DNA of 64,000 nt from Telopea speciosissima (Eukaryota > Streptophyta > Magnoliopsida > Proteales > Proteaceae): contig NW_025317377.1 in NCBI RefSeq assembly GCF_018873765.1, positions 118,519 to 182,518 on the forward strand, given 5' to 3'. A program made the translations under genes and the position numbers. The notes under the pieces are model-generated. The model searched no databases. It was not told the DNA's origin and worked only from the letters and a program-made list of their open reading frames with translations. Shown here piece by piece: positions 35,109 through 47,400 of the stretch. Every line of letters begins with the position of its first letter. Within the stretch, counting starts at the first letter, position 1.

Positions 35109-36713
35109 AATTGCGCATGTTTTTTTTTTTGATAATGATAAATTGGCCATGTTTGCAAGTCTCAACCCTTAAGCGTGCAATTGTGTTTACACTTCGAGCA
35201 AAATTTCATGCATCCCACATAGAAGTGCCGAGGTTAAAAAACACCATCCTTTCAAAATTGAATTGGGAATCGGTTTCAGTTTGTCCATCTTAATATAATT
35301 TCTCATTCAGTTCAATAATAAGACGATTGCAATAAGACCTCAAATCAAAACAGAGCAACAAACTGTGGAACCAAAATCAATTTACTCGTAGCTAGGTCAT
35401 GTGTCAATGCAGCAAATACCATTATTCTGCAGATAAAATAGTACACTGATACATCTCCAAAGAACAATAGATGGATATATATAGAGAAGCTACGATTGTA
35501 TAGCAAAATTGCAAATAGTAATAGAATACTTTCATGTGAATATATCCAACAAGGCAAAACAATAAACAAAGAGTCTACCTGACCAATTCCTCCAAAAAGC
35601 TCTCTCAATTCTTCTGAAGTTGTTAGGGTTTAGGGTTTAAGCACAAGGTTGCTTAAAGCATTACACCCTGAGTATCTAGTTTGGAATACCCAGACTGCTG
35701 CCTCCAGCTAGTATATATAGGGAAACTAGGGTTTAGGTCAGATAGGCTAATTACTAGATTGCCCCTCACAGCCTGGGCATTAACACAAGTAGGATTATAT
35801 TAGAACATATGAAGGGATATTACATAAATACCCTTACAATCTCCTCCTATGTTCTACATATATCCATTACACATGTATAGGAACCATTGTTCAATCAGTA
35901 ATTGAATTAATATAAATTGAATATCAATAATCCAATAAATCAAATAAGAAATAAGTAAACTTCAAGAAATAAAACTAGGGTTTTAGATCAAAACTAAACC
36001 CAACAATAAATCCGAAGTTCCACATGCAAGTGGCTAAACCAAAAGAAATAATCAAAAGAAAAAATCCTTGCAATCCATGTGACTTTACTCATCAAGTAAG
36101 TCATCCTCATTGAGATCCAGATTCAACCGTTCTCCTCCATCTTCGCCATTCTCTGTGATTTGTCAAATATTATGAAATTCAATCATTTCATAAGATATTA
36201 TGAAGTCAATCATTTGCACAAGAGTATCTAGTTCAACAATAAGAACTTAGTACATTTCATATATGGCTGAAGGTAAATCAAAAAACAATAAGCATCATCA
36301 TCAAGTTTCTTTACAAGAACTCGATCCTATATAGTCTCTATCATAAGGACCATACCATGTTTCCATTTGGAATACTGTCTTCGTCATATCAATCATAGAT
36401 TTATGTTGTATCATCAAATTAGGAATGGTACACCATACTATGAAAGACATGTCATCAAATTTGGAATGACATAAAAACTAGCACAATATCATTGAAACAT
36501 ATCAGACATTTTTCATATTCCTTTGTGGAATAACAAAGTAAGGAGACTTCACATGAAAATTTACTACACCATCAAGTTTGGAATGGTTTCACAAATCCCC
36601 ATACTTAGTAACCTAACTAAGTTATCTGAAACATGTAAACTGTCCCGAATGCTTACCAAGGCTAGATGAGATTCGAATAATTCAAAATAATACTGGGTTA
36701 GGTTAAAACCTAA

Positions 36714-39024
36714 CTAAATGGTCTTTAACCCCATCTCCCCTGTAGTTTTGAATGTTCGATCTTTGTTCAATCTCTTTGTAAGGGCATCTGTCGTATTATC
36801 TTTCGATCTCACATCAATCAAAGTGATAATCCCTTGTTCTGTTCTATAATTCAGCATGGCCTGTTTCAGCCTGATGTATCTTCTCTTACCATTAAAGAGT
36901 GAGTTATTCACAATCGTCTTTGTTGCTTGATTAGCATAAAATATAGATATAGAGTTTAACTTAAAACTCCTCAATGGAATATCCATGATCAGATTCTTTA
37001 TCCACTCTGCTTCATCTCCGGCAGAAGCTAGAGCATAAAGTTTTTATTCCATCGATGACAGAATAATACTAGTCTGTCTCTTGGATTTTCATGCTACAGC
37101 TGCTCCTCCTAGTGTAAATACATAACCACTGGTGGATCTGCTATCTCCCAAATCTGAGCACCAAGATGCATCAGAATATCCTTCCAAAGTTGGAGGATGT
37201 CCAGTATAACATAAAGCATAACCTTGAGTACCCTTAAGGTATCTCATCAGCCTCGATAGGGCATCCCAATGCTCTTTTCCAGGATTACTAGTGAACGACT
37301 CAGCATGCCTACCGTAAAGGCTATGTCTGGCCTAGTGCAACTCATTGCATACTGATTCACGGTGTCACCTATGTTAGATTTCAACCATTTATTATAGTCA
37401 TAGGGTGTCTCAATCGGTTTACAATCACTGTATCCCCAACTAGAAAGTAGCTTCTCAATGTAATGAGTCTGACTAAGGGTGATCCCTTGCTCACTGAAGC
37501 TTACTCTCATCCCAAGAATGGTGTCTACCACACCAAGATCTTTCATGTCGAATTCTTTGGACAAGGTTTCTTTAATGTCACTCACTACAGAGAGATCAGA
37601 ACCTAGAATCAACATGTCGTTTACATACAAGCAAATAATCGCGACCTTGTTTGACTCAGACAAAAAATAAAGGCACTTATTCGAGTTGCTGGTTTGAAAA
37701 CCAAGGCTCTTTACTGTCTTGTCAAACTTCTCATGCCACAATTTAGGTGCTTGTTTAAGACCATAGAGAGATTTGTTTAATTTACAAACTCTTTTTTCAG
37801 AACCTTCCATGACAAACCCTTCAGGTTGGTTCATGTAGATTTTTTCTGTTAGGTCTCCATTAAGGAAAGCCATTTTTACATCCATTTGATACACAACATA
37901 GTGCTCAATAGATGCTATGGTAAGAATAATCCTTATTGTTGTCAAATGACAGACCGGGGAGTAGATGTCAAAATAATCTATCCCTCTCACCTGTTTATAA
38001 CCCTTAGCTACTAGTCGTGCTTTATACCTGGCTATAGACCCATCCGGATTAAGTTTCTTCTTCAGTACCCACTTACACCCTATTGTCTTGGCCCCTCTAG
38101 GCAGATCAACAAGGTATTAGGTCTCATTCTGTATTAAAGAGTTCATTTCCTCATCAATGGCTTTTTTCCATAACAGTGAGTCCCTAGATCTCATCGCTTC
38201 CTTATAGGTGGATGGATCAACCTCTAAATAGTAGGTCACAAAATCCTCGCCAAAATTCTTGGGTACTCAATCTTTAGTAGATACTCTTCTAGATTCTGAT
38301 TCAAGGAGCATTGTGGGAGTAGTGTCAGAAACAATTGGTTCAGATTCCAAAGGTGATTCTGTAACCATTTCAGTCAGACCAGGCAAGGTCAGGCCTTTAT
38401 CTCTAAGGAATTTATCCTCAAAGAATATAGTATCCCTAGATTCTATCACCACATTGGTTGATAGATCCAAAAACCGGTCTGCAACACTGTCTTCTGCACA
38501 ACCTAGATATACACAAGTGTTTGTTCTAGTTCCCACCTTAGGTCTCCTAGGGTCTTGTATCTTAACATAAGCTATACAGCCCCAAACCTTAAGAGTGTCA
38601 TATCTACAGGGATGATTATGCCATAGTTCATAAGGTGTAGAAGTCAATTTTGAATGTTGTAGTCTATTTAGAATGTGATTTGCAGTCAACACTGCTTCTC
38701 CCCAATAGCAAGAGAGCATGTCAGCTGTCAATAACATGGAGTTTAACATCTCTGTTAACGTCCTTTTCTTTCTTTCAGCTATGCCATTTGATTGAGGTGA
38801 GTAAGGAGCAGTAGTTTCAAGGATTATGCTGCAGAGGGATGAGAATTCCTTGAACTCGTCAATTTGTATTCTCCTCCCCTATCACTTCTAAATCCTTTAA
38901 TTTTCAAGTTCAACTGATTTTCTACCCTATTCTTGAAAATTTTAAATTTTTTAAATGTTTCATCTTTAGATTTTAACAGGTATAAATGACAATATCTAGA
39001 AAAATCGTCTATAAATGTTATCAA
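36714..39024 (-). pseudogene. copia integrase, reverse transcriptase and RNase H
   Basis: Integrase: FIDDFSRY and FRSDRGGEY at 39024-38900, a frameshift, then SPQSNGIAERKKRTLTEM (38810-38745) and the C-terminal part (38749-38267). Reverse transcriptase: 38110-37247 with YKARLVAKGYKQV, MDVKMAFLNGDL, NKSLYGLKQAP, and the active site read as YVNDM instead of YVDDM, so a catalytic Asp is lost. RNase [11 protein letters not shown] near 37150 and DALTK near 36770. Frameshifts and stops separate the parts. The element could move only with enzymes from another copy. Confidence 0.85.
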
Positions 39025-39491
39025 ATACTTCCGACCTCCTCTAGTTGTGTAGCTTTTAAAGTCATAAATGTCAGAATGTATAAGTTCAAGAAGTTGAGTA
39101 CTCGTAGAAACTAGTCTAAACAGTTTTCTAGTTATTTTAGTTTAAGCACACACTTCACATCTGTTAAATCTAATTGAAGTGTCTAATGGTAAATTATGAG
39201 TTTTAGCTAGTTTGAGCATTTTCCTATAGTTCACATGTCCTAACCTACAATGTAGTATTTTGGGATCAAGTGAATTATGGTTAACTTGGTTTATTGTCTC
39301 ATTAGCTAAACTCAACCTAAACATACCATTCAAATTATAAGCACATCCAAAATAAAAGGAGTTAACAGACAATGTTACTCTACCACTACTAAAAGTAATA
39401 AACATGCCAGCATCAAGCAAAATTCCAATGGAAATTAAATTCTTTTCAAAATCAGGAAAGATTTTAACATTTTTCAAAGTTAATATTTTAC

Positions 39492-40533
39492 CTAATGATA
39501 GCACCAGGTTGTCGTCCCTTGTTGAGCCACTTCCACGACGTCTCCATTTGCAACAAAGGATGTCTCCGCTACTTGAACAACATTAGTGAGCAGGTCCTTG
39601 CTATTCCAAATATGACAAGTCGCTCCAGAGTCTAACCACCAATCTGAAGATGTACTGGCCAACCCCTTACCCTTGCCAACCATGGCAACAAAGTTAGTAA
39701 GCTCAGTCTTATCCACCAGCATGTGAACTTCCTTCTGTGGTGTGTTAGTGTTCCCTTTCTTAGGACCCTTACACTCAGATGCATAGTGACCCCACTTTCC
39801 ACAGTTGCGGCACTTGCCCCTCTTTTTAAAATTAGTCTTTTTGGCCTCCAACTGTTGGGGTTCTTTCTTAGGTGGCTTGGACTGCCTAGGATATTTCTTG
39901 GGTTGTGAAACCAAATTGGCAGATGTCTGTTGTTGTTTCACCATCTCCAAGTTATTTCTGGCTTTGTTCTCATCTTCGATTCTAATGAACCGTTTGAGAT
40001 CATCCAGCCCCACTTGTGTTTTCTTTCTATGCATCTCAGTTTTAAAGGAATGCCAGGTAGATGGTAACTTAAAGATAATTGCACCCACTAAGAATGCATC
40101 AACAACAGGGATGTTTTCTTGGTTCAATTTTATTCTCAAGTTCTTAAAGTCTGTTACTTGTGAAAGTATCTCCTTATCTTCTTGAAACTTAAAGTCCATA
40201 AACTTGTCAACCAAGTGAGTTTTTTATAGTTCCTCCTCCTTTTTGAATTGGGCTTCTAGGTTTTTCCAGATCTCTTTTGCAGTCTCATATTTACTATAGG
40301 TCTCTGCCAGCCTATCTAACAGGCAGTTCAATAGGTAGGCTTTGCAAAAGTCCTCATCACGTATCCATTGGGCTTCAGTTAGGTCCGTACAATCAGAAAA
40401 TTTATTTACTACAGTGTAGAAAATATTGAGGTACTTCAGTCCAAACTGAGTCCTCTTTTTTCAATAACTGAACTCAAAGCCACTAAAGCTTTCCAATTTG
40501 ATCATCTCAATTGGAACAGCATGTTTCTCCATA
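39492..40533 (-). pseudogene. copia gag and protease
   Basis: Translation would start at 40533 (MEKHAVPIEMIKLESFSGF). A stop soon after (FSY-stop) precedes the long frame 40214-39492. It shows the copia capsid region (IPVVDAFLVGAIIFKLP), the CCHC zinc knuckle CRNCGKWGHYASEC, and the aspartic protease site LDSGATCH. The pre-integrase GAG domain follows in another frame (39504-39142, HCRLGHVNYRKM, CEVC). The early stop makes this copy defective unless read through. Confidence 0.85.
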
Positions 40534-41985
40534 TTTATGTGATTTGTTTATATGCCCAAGCAAAAGTTCAAATAAAAAAAATAAATGTTCAAGGAACAGT
40601 CACATCTGAGATGGAGAACCCTGAATTTAGACGACGGAGGAAAAGATCGCGGAGTTGCAGTGGTGTCGGCGCTGATGCGGGTGTTGGCTGCACGTGGGTA
40701 ATGGCCGAATCCAAGAGAGAAAAAAAAAAAATTCTACCAACAGACTCTACAAAATCCGTATTCTACAAAACCCCCTTTTCCTTTGTTTTTTTTCAAAACT
40801 TTCTATCAAATCAAAAGCTAACGTACAAAAGCTTTTCAACTAACCATCGTTTGATAAAAGCTTTTCCAACTTGCTTTTGTCTTCTTCTCAAATTAAGCAA
40901 TCAAACAATTGTTTAATAGAAAACTTCTCTGACAACTTCCTTTTTTTTTTTTTTCCAAAAATCAAAGTACTCAAAGGAGCTTTGGTTAAAGATTCCGAAC
41001 AAAAAGATTTCGGCCAGTAGCAATACCTGCAACCTCTTGGGTTTCGATCGTGATTATTTCTTTTGGGTTAAAATAATCAAGAAGAACTTGATTAAAATCT
41101 GCAATTGCCATGTCCAAAGCAGAACTCGGTCTCCAAAGAAAAACCTGGGCCGATCTCTCAATATAAAAGAAAACTGCAGAATCGTGACAAGTGAAGAAAC
41201 ACCAAAGCTGATCACTGAGAAAACCTTGCCGTGAATGATAAACGCCAATAAAACTAGAATTGCAAAATCGATCTCCAAAATCAGATTTGTGAATTTCGAA
41301 GCCAAACATGAATCCAAAAATCCAAAAATCTAAAGCCGATCTTGATCGTTGAGAAACAAAAATAATAATGCTTTAAGATTGTTAGGGTTTAGGGTTTAAG
41401 CACAAAGTTGTTTAAAGCATTACACCCTGAGTATCTAGTTTGGAATACCCAGACTGCTGCCTCCAGCTAGTATATATAGGGAAACTAGGGTTTAGGTCAG
41501 ATGGGCTAATTAATTACTAGATTGCCCCCCACAGCCTGGGCATTAACACAAGTAGGATTATATTAGAACATATGAAGGGATATTACATAAATACCCTTAC
41601 AGAAGTCACGTCTGGAGGCAAATTTGAAAAGTAAATTCTTGCGTTGTCACAAGAATCACTACAATTCTCATCACATTGCTTCATCTTCACCTGAGGCTCG
41701 CCTTGAGCACCACCTACAATGCTTGGTACTTGAGATTTCTCTCTCCAGTATGAGGATCAAATACTTCAGTGGATTGAAGAGAAGTTAGTGCACCACCACG
41801 ACTTTTATTTCTTACCTCAGTTGCAGAGTTCGATGACACCATATGAGGAATTAGGGATGTAGGAAGGAGAGACTGGCAAAGAGGGCGATGGTTTTGGAGA
41901 CTACAACTTTTTCAGGGACTTTTAGCTCGTCGGAAACAAGAGAGAAAGAGGATGGGTTGGTTCATCGTCGGAGGAGACAAGAGAT

Positions 41986-42649
41986 TTAGGTAGATGATTT
42001 TGGGTTGGGGAAGATGGGTAGTGCAAAATTACATTTAAACCCTTTATTAAAAATTAAGCTAATACTCTTGGGTTTCTTGGATTTTCCAGCAATGAATGTG
42101 ATTTTACTCAAGCATCCTGACAAAATTATTTTCAACTGCATCCTAAACTGTAGTTTTAAGAGGGCAATAGGTGTCTTGTTATGTTTGGATAAATAACATA
42201 CCCTTGTTACATTAATAATTTCTTTAATAAAAAATGCAAGAAATTCTGTTCTGATTCCAAGAGTCCCTATTGACCAAATTCTCTCAGAGAACGGACATGA
42301 CAGGAAGGCGTGCCAAGTAGTTTCAGATGCATCTTTGCAAAAAAGACAAATATCAAGATTTGGATTCATGTTTTTTCAATTTGTCCCCTGTAGACAGACC
42401 ATCAACAAGCACTTTCCAAAAGAATTGTTTAAACTTTGGATGTAGTTTCAGCTTCCAGATCCTATTCCAAAGTATGCTAGTGCTTCTCATTGAAAAGTTT
42501 GAGGTACATAGATATGTTGCAGCACTCTTGGTTAAAACAACCCCTGGTTTATTAATGGTAGTGAATAGATGATCATTATGAGGAGCTTGGGAGAGGGGAA
42601 TGGACAAAATGGAATGACAAATGTGTGGTGGAAAAACGGATGATATCAA
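41986..42649 (-). mobile_element. LINE C-terminal (zinc-knuckle) fragment
   Basis: Two overlapping minus-strand frames (42649-42353 and 42369-41986) together match the end of plant L1 ORF2: ILWNRIWKLKLHPKFKQFFW, LSTGDKLKKH, then CLFCKDASETTWHAFLSCPF and SERIW. One frameshift. No reverse transcriptase accompanies it, so it is a truncated relic. Confidence 0.7.
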
Positions 42650-44430
42650 AGATAAGTTCTGGAAAGATATTTATATTATCTAAAGGATTTTCTTATTGAC
42701 ACCCTTCAAGGTATCAAATAATTTGTAATCTTATTTTTTTTTTCCCCTTTGAATTTAATACAACTTTTTCTAATGAGGGTAAATACGGTCATTTTATATG
42801 TGTACTTGAAAAATGTATATGACAATACCATGTTTTGATAATGACATAATGATTCATCAATTTCAAATTATTTTTAAGAACTCTTTTATACCCTTGACAT
42901 CAAATAATTTTGGAAATAAGACAACGGACAATAAAAAGGTGTCAAGTTTTACATGTATCTATAGAGGTGTCATTTAGACAGTAAACGCTTACTATGACAC
43001 GTTTTCTATTATATAAAATTTGTGAGTACCAAACTCGCCAACTAGCATAGCCCGTAGGGCCTCAACTGCTTGTGGTAAGGTCTTGGGATCAATCCAATGT
43101 GAAACGTCAAACATTGATCAAATCTATGTTACGAAGGAAACCCCACCCATCTTATTGCTCAAAATTTAGCAAAAGATGAGAACCCTATGGCTCCCTTTGT
43201 ATTCACAAGGGACACTAAAGGAAAGGGAAGTGAAACTTTTTCAAACCTAAAGAAAAAACTTTTATAATTATTATCTAATATGATTGTATAGACTACTTAA
43301 ATTTATTATCATACTTAGTTATAATACTTTTTATATGTACTTTTATTTTACTTATCAAATCTATGGGATTTGAATGCAAAGTAAAGTGAAATCTAACAAC
43401 TAAATATGGAATGATTTGGAGTTAGTGACAGTCATGTAGAGTGATGATAACAAAAATTTCCTTTTTAGGATTGAAATTTTTTATTTCCATTCCCTTTATT
43501 CCCTTGCAACCAAAACATTATGACTAAGAGCTAAGAGCCTCTATCCCATTCATGTCTACCATTACGTATCACATGCCATTATGTCAATTAGTTTAATTTA
43601 GAAAGTTCACCATCTATCTTGAAAGATACAATTTCTCATCATTGGTATTTTCAAGCAGCTCATATTGTGAGGTACAATGGCAGTTACTGAGATTGAAACC
43701 TTGAAACTGGACCAACTTTTGTTTCTCCACATCACCTCCTTTAATATCATGGGTTCCGGTTCAATCAGTGTCATCTTGTAAAACATACTTTTTGCAATCT
43801 TCTTCAGGAAAACTGGGCAATATCAAGGTCCTACTTTGTATGAAGTACAATATACATGTGGACTTTGGCTGGTCTGGATAACTTAGCAAATAGAAGACCC
43901 CACTATAGATGGATAGGCTGCCCTAGTCATTTGTATTGAAATTTAAAGTTTTGAAACATAGTACACTAGGTGTACAAAGCCACGGAGTGTCATCAGGTTC
44001 AGGTGCATTCCCAGGCCATTTTCTTTTAGCAGTGAATCAAGTGGGACAATTCCCTGAGCAATTTACATTCAGTATTTGTCAATACACCAATGTTAGAAAG
44101 ACTCAAACAAGTAAAATATAAATAAAATATTACAATAAACTGAATATATTTACTCCACGAAAAAAGAATTTTTGAATGCCTTGTTTATGCACCCCGGCTA
44201 AGATCCACCAATTTTCATTTCCATGGTTATACTGCACCTTTCATGCTACTGAATGTTTTATCCAATTCCTCTTGTTGGGGGGGCCTGCATATGTTTTGGA
44301 GGTGGGAGAGGGTGACCAAGGAAGAAATCATGACCCTCAGAGTTGTCTTGAAGGTTAGAATACCAACCCCCAATTAGAGTTCACCCTATCTGCCAAAAAG
44401 AACTAGTGAAGGCTTCATACAGTTGGCTGC
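42650..44430. other. Gene-free DNA downstream of DPB2
   Basis: AT-rich, with no coding family recognised. TTGACACCCTTC at about 42696 and AAAAGGTGTCAA at about 42936 could be ends of a small MITE, but no duplication flanks them. The part nearest 44430 should hold the DPB2 3' UTR; no polyadenylation signal was assigned with confidence. Confidence 0.4.
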
Positions 44431-47400
44431 TTACAAGGCTGACAACTCAACCTCCTGAGTGCATGGGCGATAAGCCACAAATGTGCTGTCATTGGAAAAT
44501 GAACCAGGGCTGAAACATGTAATTCCTGTGTACTTGAATGCTTTCTGCTCACTGCTATCACCTAGCACTATCTGCATTGGAAGTCCAAAGCATGAGAAAT
44601 TATTAAGCCACACATTTCATGCTCAACAGTTTTATCTTTATACTAGCATTGAGTTGTATACTTGTATTGACCTAACATATTGGCTTCTCTTCTCTTCTAA
44701 TTTGTTCACTCCTTTTTATTGATACTGTTTGAGACCATTGGTTTAGGTGTGAAGATTTGGGGGTCCAAGGAAGATGATAATTCAACTCTCATTAACCGTT
44801 ATTCGTTTATTGGGCAAGAGAACACTAACCCGTAGTGTAGCCCCTGCACCAGCGCAGTAGCAATGAAAATATGCACAGAGGCATTGCTTTGGATGCAATT
44901 TTTTATTTCACTGGGGGTTGAACGGTCTTTTCGCGCACAAAGGCATTGGTTTGTGTCTAGGTCCAGGAACCATGTTGATGCAGACCTGAAGCACTACATC
45001 CGCAAGAACTAGAAGCTGTCCAACTAGTATTAGTAGTAATAAGTTAGTTACTTAGTGGTAGTTTCCATAGTTTAGTTTTCATGTAATAAATTGTCTTCTT
45101 TTTATTTAAGTGTCATGTGACCAACTTGATAAGTTAGTCATATGACTTAGGAACATTGTAAGTAGAGCTCGACTAAGGGGCAGGGGGGGATATTCCTTCT
45201 CCTAGGCTGGTTAGGAGTAAGGCCTACGGCCATATTATAAATAGAAATAAAATCATGGAAGAGGCACTTTACCTCTGAGAATTTCAACTCGCTTTGAAGC
45301 TTCTCTGCAACTTGGTTTATCTGTTGGAGTTTTAGTCTTGTGTTTGATCAAGGCTGGTGTTATTGTGTTTGATCCAATCAACACCTTGCAGCGTGAAGCC
45401 CAGGTGGTTCTATCGAAGCTACTTTCAAGTTCTATTGCAAGACCTGATTTTTGTTCAAGTTTCCATCTTCAAACAAGCTGCTGCCAAGGATTCTCTACAA
45501 CAATGAGTTGAAGCATTCCCCATCCCCACAATTCTTCTTCTAATCCTCTCACAACCCAACCCTAACATTCCCCCTTTTTGTTTTCAGTTTTCCCAACACC
45601 AAAATTCTGTCCCGACCTAACCAGCCAGCCACAAAACCTCAAACTTGGATTGAATACTCCCCTGCCCCTTTGGAGAACTCAATCCAAAGCCTAGACCCAA
45701 TATCCCACTAAAACACTAACAAACCCCAACTCCACTCATTTCCCAAAAACCCTAATTCTCACCCAGCCTGTCCTAACCATTAGAAATCCACCAAAAGTTG
45801 GCCGAGTGTCCCTTTACCACTAGGGAAAACTCGACGCAAACCTGGTTCCATTCCACCCATCCTAAACCCTAGATTCCATCATTATTCCCATTTCAAAACC
45901 CCAAAATCCTAAACCTAAACTGTTGCCAATCCAAGTTTACACTCATAAACCTAGTAAAACTTAACAAGACCTTCACTGATAAACTCCCCTACATCAAACT
46001 TAACCTAACTCTACCACCAAACCATAACCCTAATTTCACAATTTTCACCTATTTTGACCTAGCCGAATTACCCAGTTCACAGCAGATCTTGGTTATTGGC
46101 TTCTAGTTGGTCTCCTACCATCTAAAACTATATTAAGTGGTATCAGAGCCATGGATGAACATGAGAGACCAGTGCTTCCAGCAACACCCGATCCTATGAC
46201 TATAGTACTTGAGATGTTTCAAAAGTTCTCTACTGAACACAAGACTATACCTGAAGAAATAAGAGCTATGAATGAAAGATTGCAGCTAATTGAGCAACGT
46301 CAAGTTACTCCAGTAAGGGACAGTTGTAAGACCCTGGATTTCCGTATCCCGGGAAACGTGTGCAAGGATATTTTAACATTTTTGCATTCCCACACCTTGG
46401 TGTTTAGTTACGTGTATGCAGGAGGATTGGGTTGAACCATGGGTAGACCACTAGATCGGTTCGATGCTGACCCAATGTTTAACCATTTAAAGCTTAAAAA
46501 GGGATGAGATGGATTGATTTTCTTTTATTCACCAAAATGGAAGGTTTTGATAAGAGAGAAAAGAGAGAGGAAAGGAGAGACGGAGAAGAGAGAGGAATCA
46601 TGAAGGTATTAACACCTTGAGCTAAGTCTTGACTCTTGAGAAGGGAGAAGGTCCCTACTATAATTGAGAGTAGGATGAACTCCTCACCTCCAAATATTTC
46701 AAAAAATGGTGGAGTTAGAAGGTAAATCACCACAAACTCCCCAAGTTGTTTCCAAATTTGGTATCTAGAGTTAGGTTGAGAATTGTATGGAGTAATTAGC
46801 TCATACTCTACTCTATTTCAGCTCCTATGGAGGAAGAAACGAAGGTTCCAAGGGTGAACTCGACCTAGACTCCGAAATGGGAAAAACCTCAAGGTAAAAG
46901 ACTGTTTGATAGATCTTGTGGTATAGAAGTAGATCTCTTGACTTAATACATTGTAAATCACCTAGGAAGTGATGTTGTACCCTAAAATAGGTTGCATGAG
47001 CATTGATTTGGACCCAAAAATCCCCAAGGTTTGGGAAGAGTTCCACAGGGAAGAGCAAACCCATATTCGTTATCGGCTCGTCCGACAGCCAAATCGGATA
47101 TCTGATTGACACAACGGAGGTCTCTGCTAGCATCTGTGATTAAAGCCTGTTTTCCAATTCTGGTCACCGAGGCTATTGGATTGCCAACCGATGAGTCCGG
47201 TAAGAAATCTAGTAGGTACAGGTGACGTCTGTTAGCCCTTGGAACATAAACCCTGTTTTTCAAAAAGAACCTAAGACTAACTGATCACCAACTGGCGAGT
47301 CCGATAAGGAATCCAATAGGCCCAAAAAGCTAGTTTTAACCATTTTCTCAGATAAAATCTAACGGGAAGGGTTGGATGAGGCCTATGAAAAGGCTCTAAC

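Larger units (their letters stand above)
35621..41601 (-). mobile_element. Full-length Ty1-copia retrotransposon
   Basis: LTRs at 35621-35838 and 41380-41601 begin TGTAAGGGTATT and end CCCTAACA on the minus strand. They differ by about four substitutions and one 4-bp indel. Perfect 5-bp duplication GAAGT at 35616-35620 and 41602-41606. A polypurine tract AGGAGGAGAT lies next to the 3' LTR (35839-35848). The order gag, protease, integrase, reverse transcriptase, RNase H is that of copia. No tRNA-Met type primer binding site is next to the 5' LTR; the interior begins ATCTTAAAGCATT. The LTR has a TATATATAG promoter-like site. Confidence 0.95.
35579..41735 (-). pseudogene. TAF15-like RRM exon interrupted by copia
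   Basis: Joining 41735-41602 to 35620-35579 on the minus strand gives EPQVKMKQCDENC, DNARIYFSNLPPDVTSEEL and RELFGGIGQ, followed by a GT donor. This closely resembles the exon entering the RRM of plant TAF15-type RNA-binding proteins (TFIID-associated). The copia element splits it inside the codons for TSEE, with GAAGT on both sides. The next expected RRM exon is not visible to the left, and the upstream piece (about 41760-41850) is out of frame. It is therefore a gene fragment or pseudogene, not a working TAF15. Confidence 0.65.

Noticed and set aside
35621..35640. Telomere-like TTTAGGGTTTAGG in both copia LTRs
   Set aside because: Only about two units, and present in both LTR copies as part of the element; not a telomere.
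36714..37990. copia reverse transcriptase/RNase H as a host gene
   Set aside because: It lies between LTRs with a TSD, in copia domain order, and has frame breaks.
42696..42945. MITE with ends TTGACACCCTTC / AAAAGGTGTCAA
   Set aside because: No target-site duplication at any usual length; the ends may be chance or remnants.
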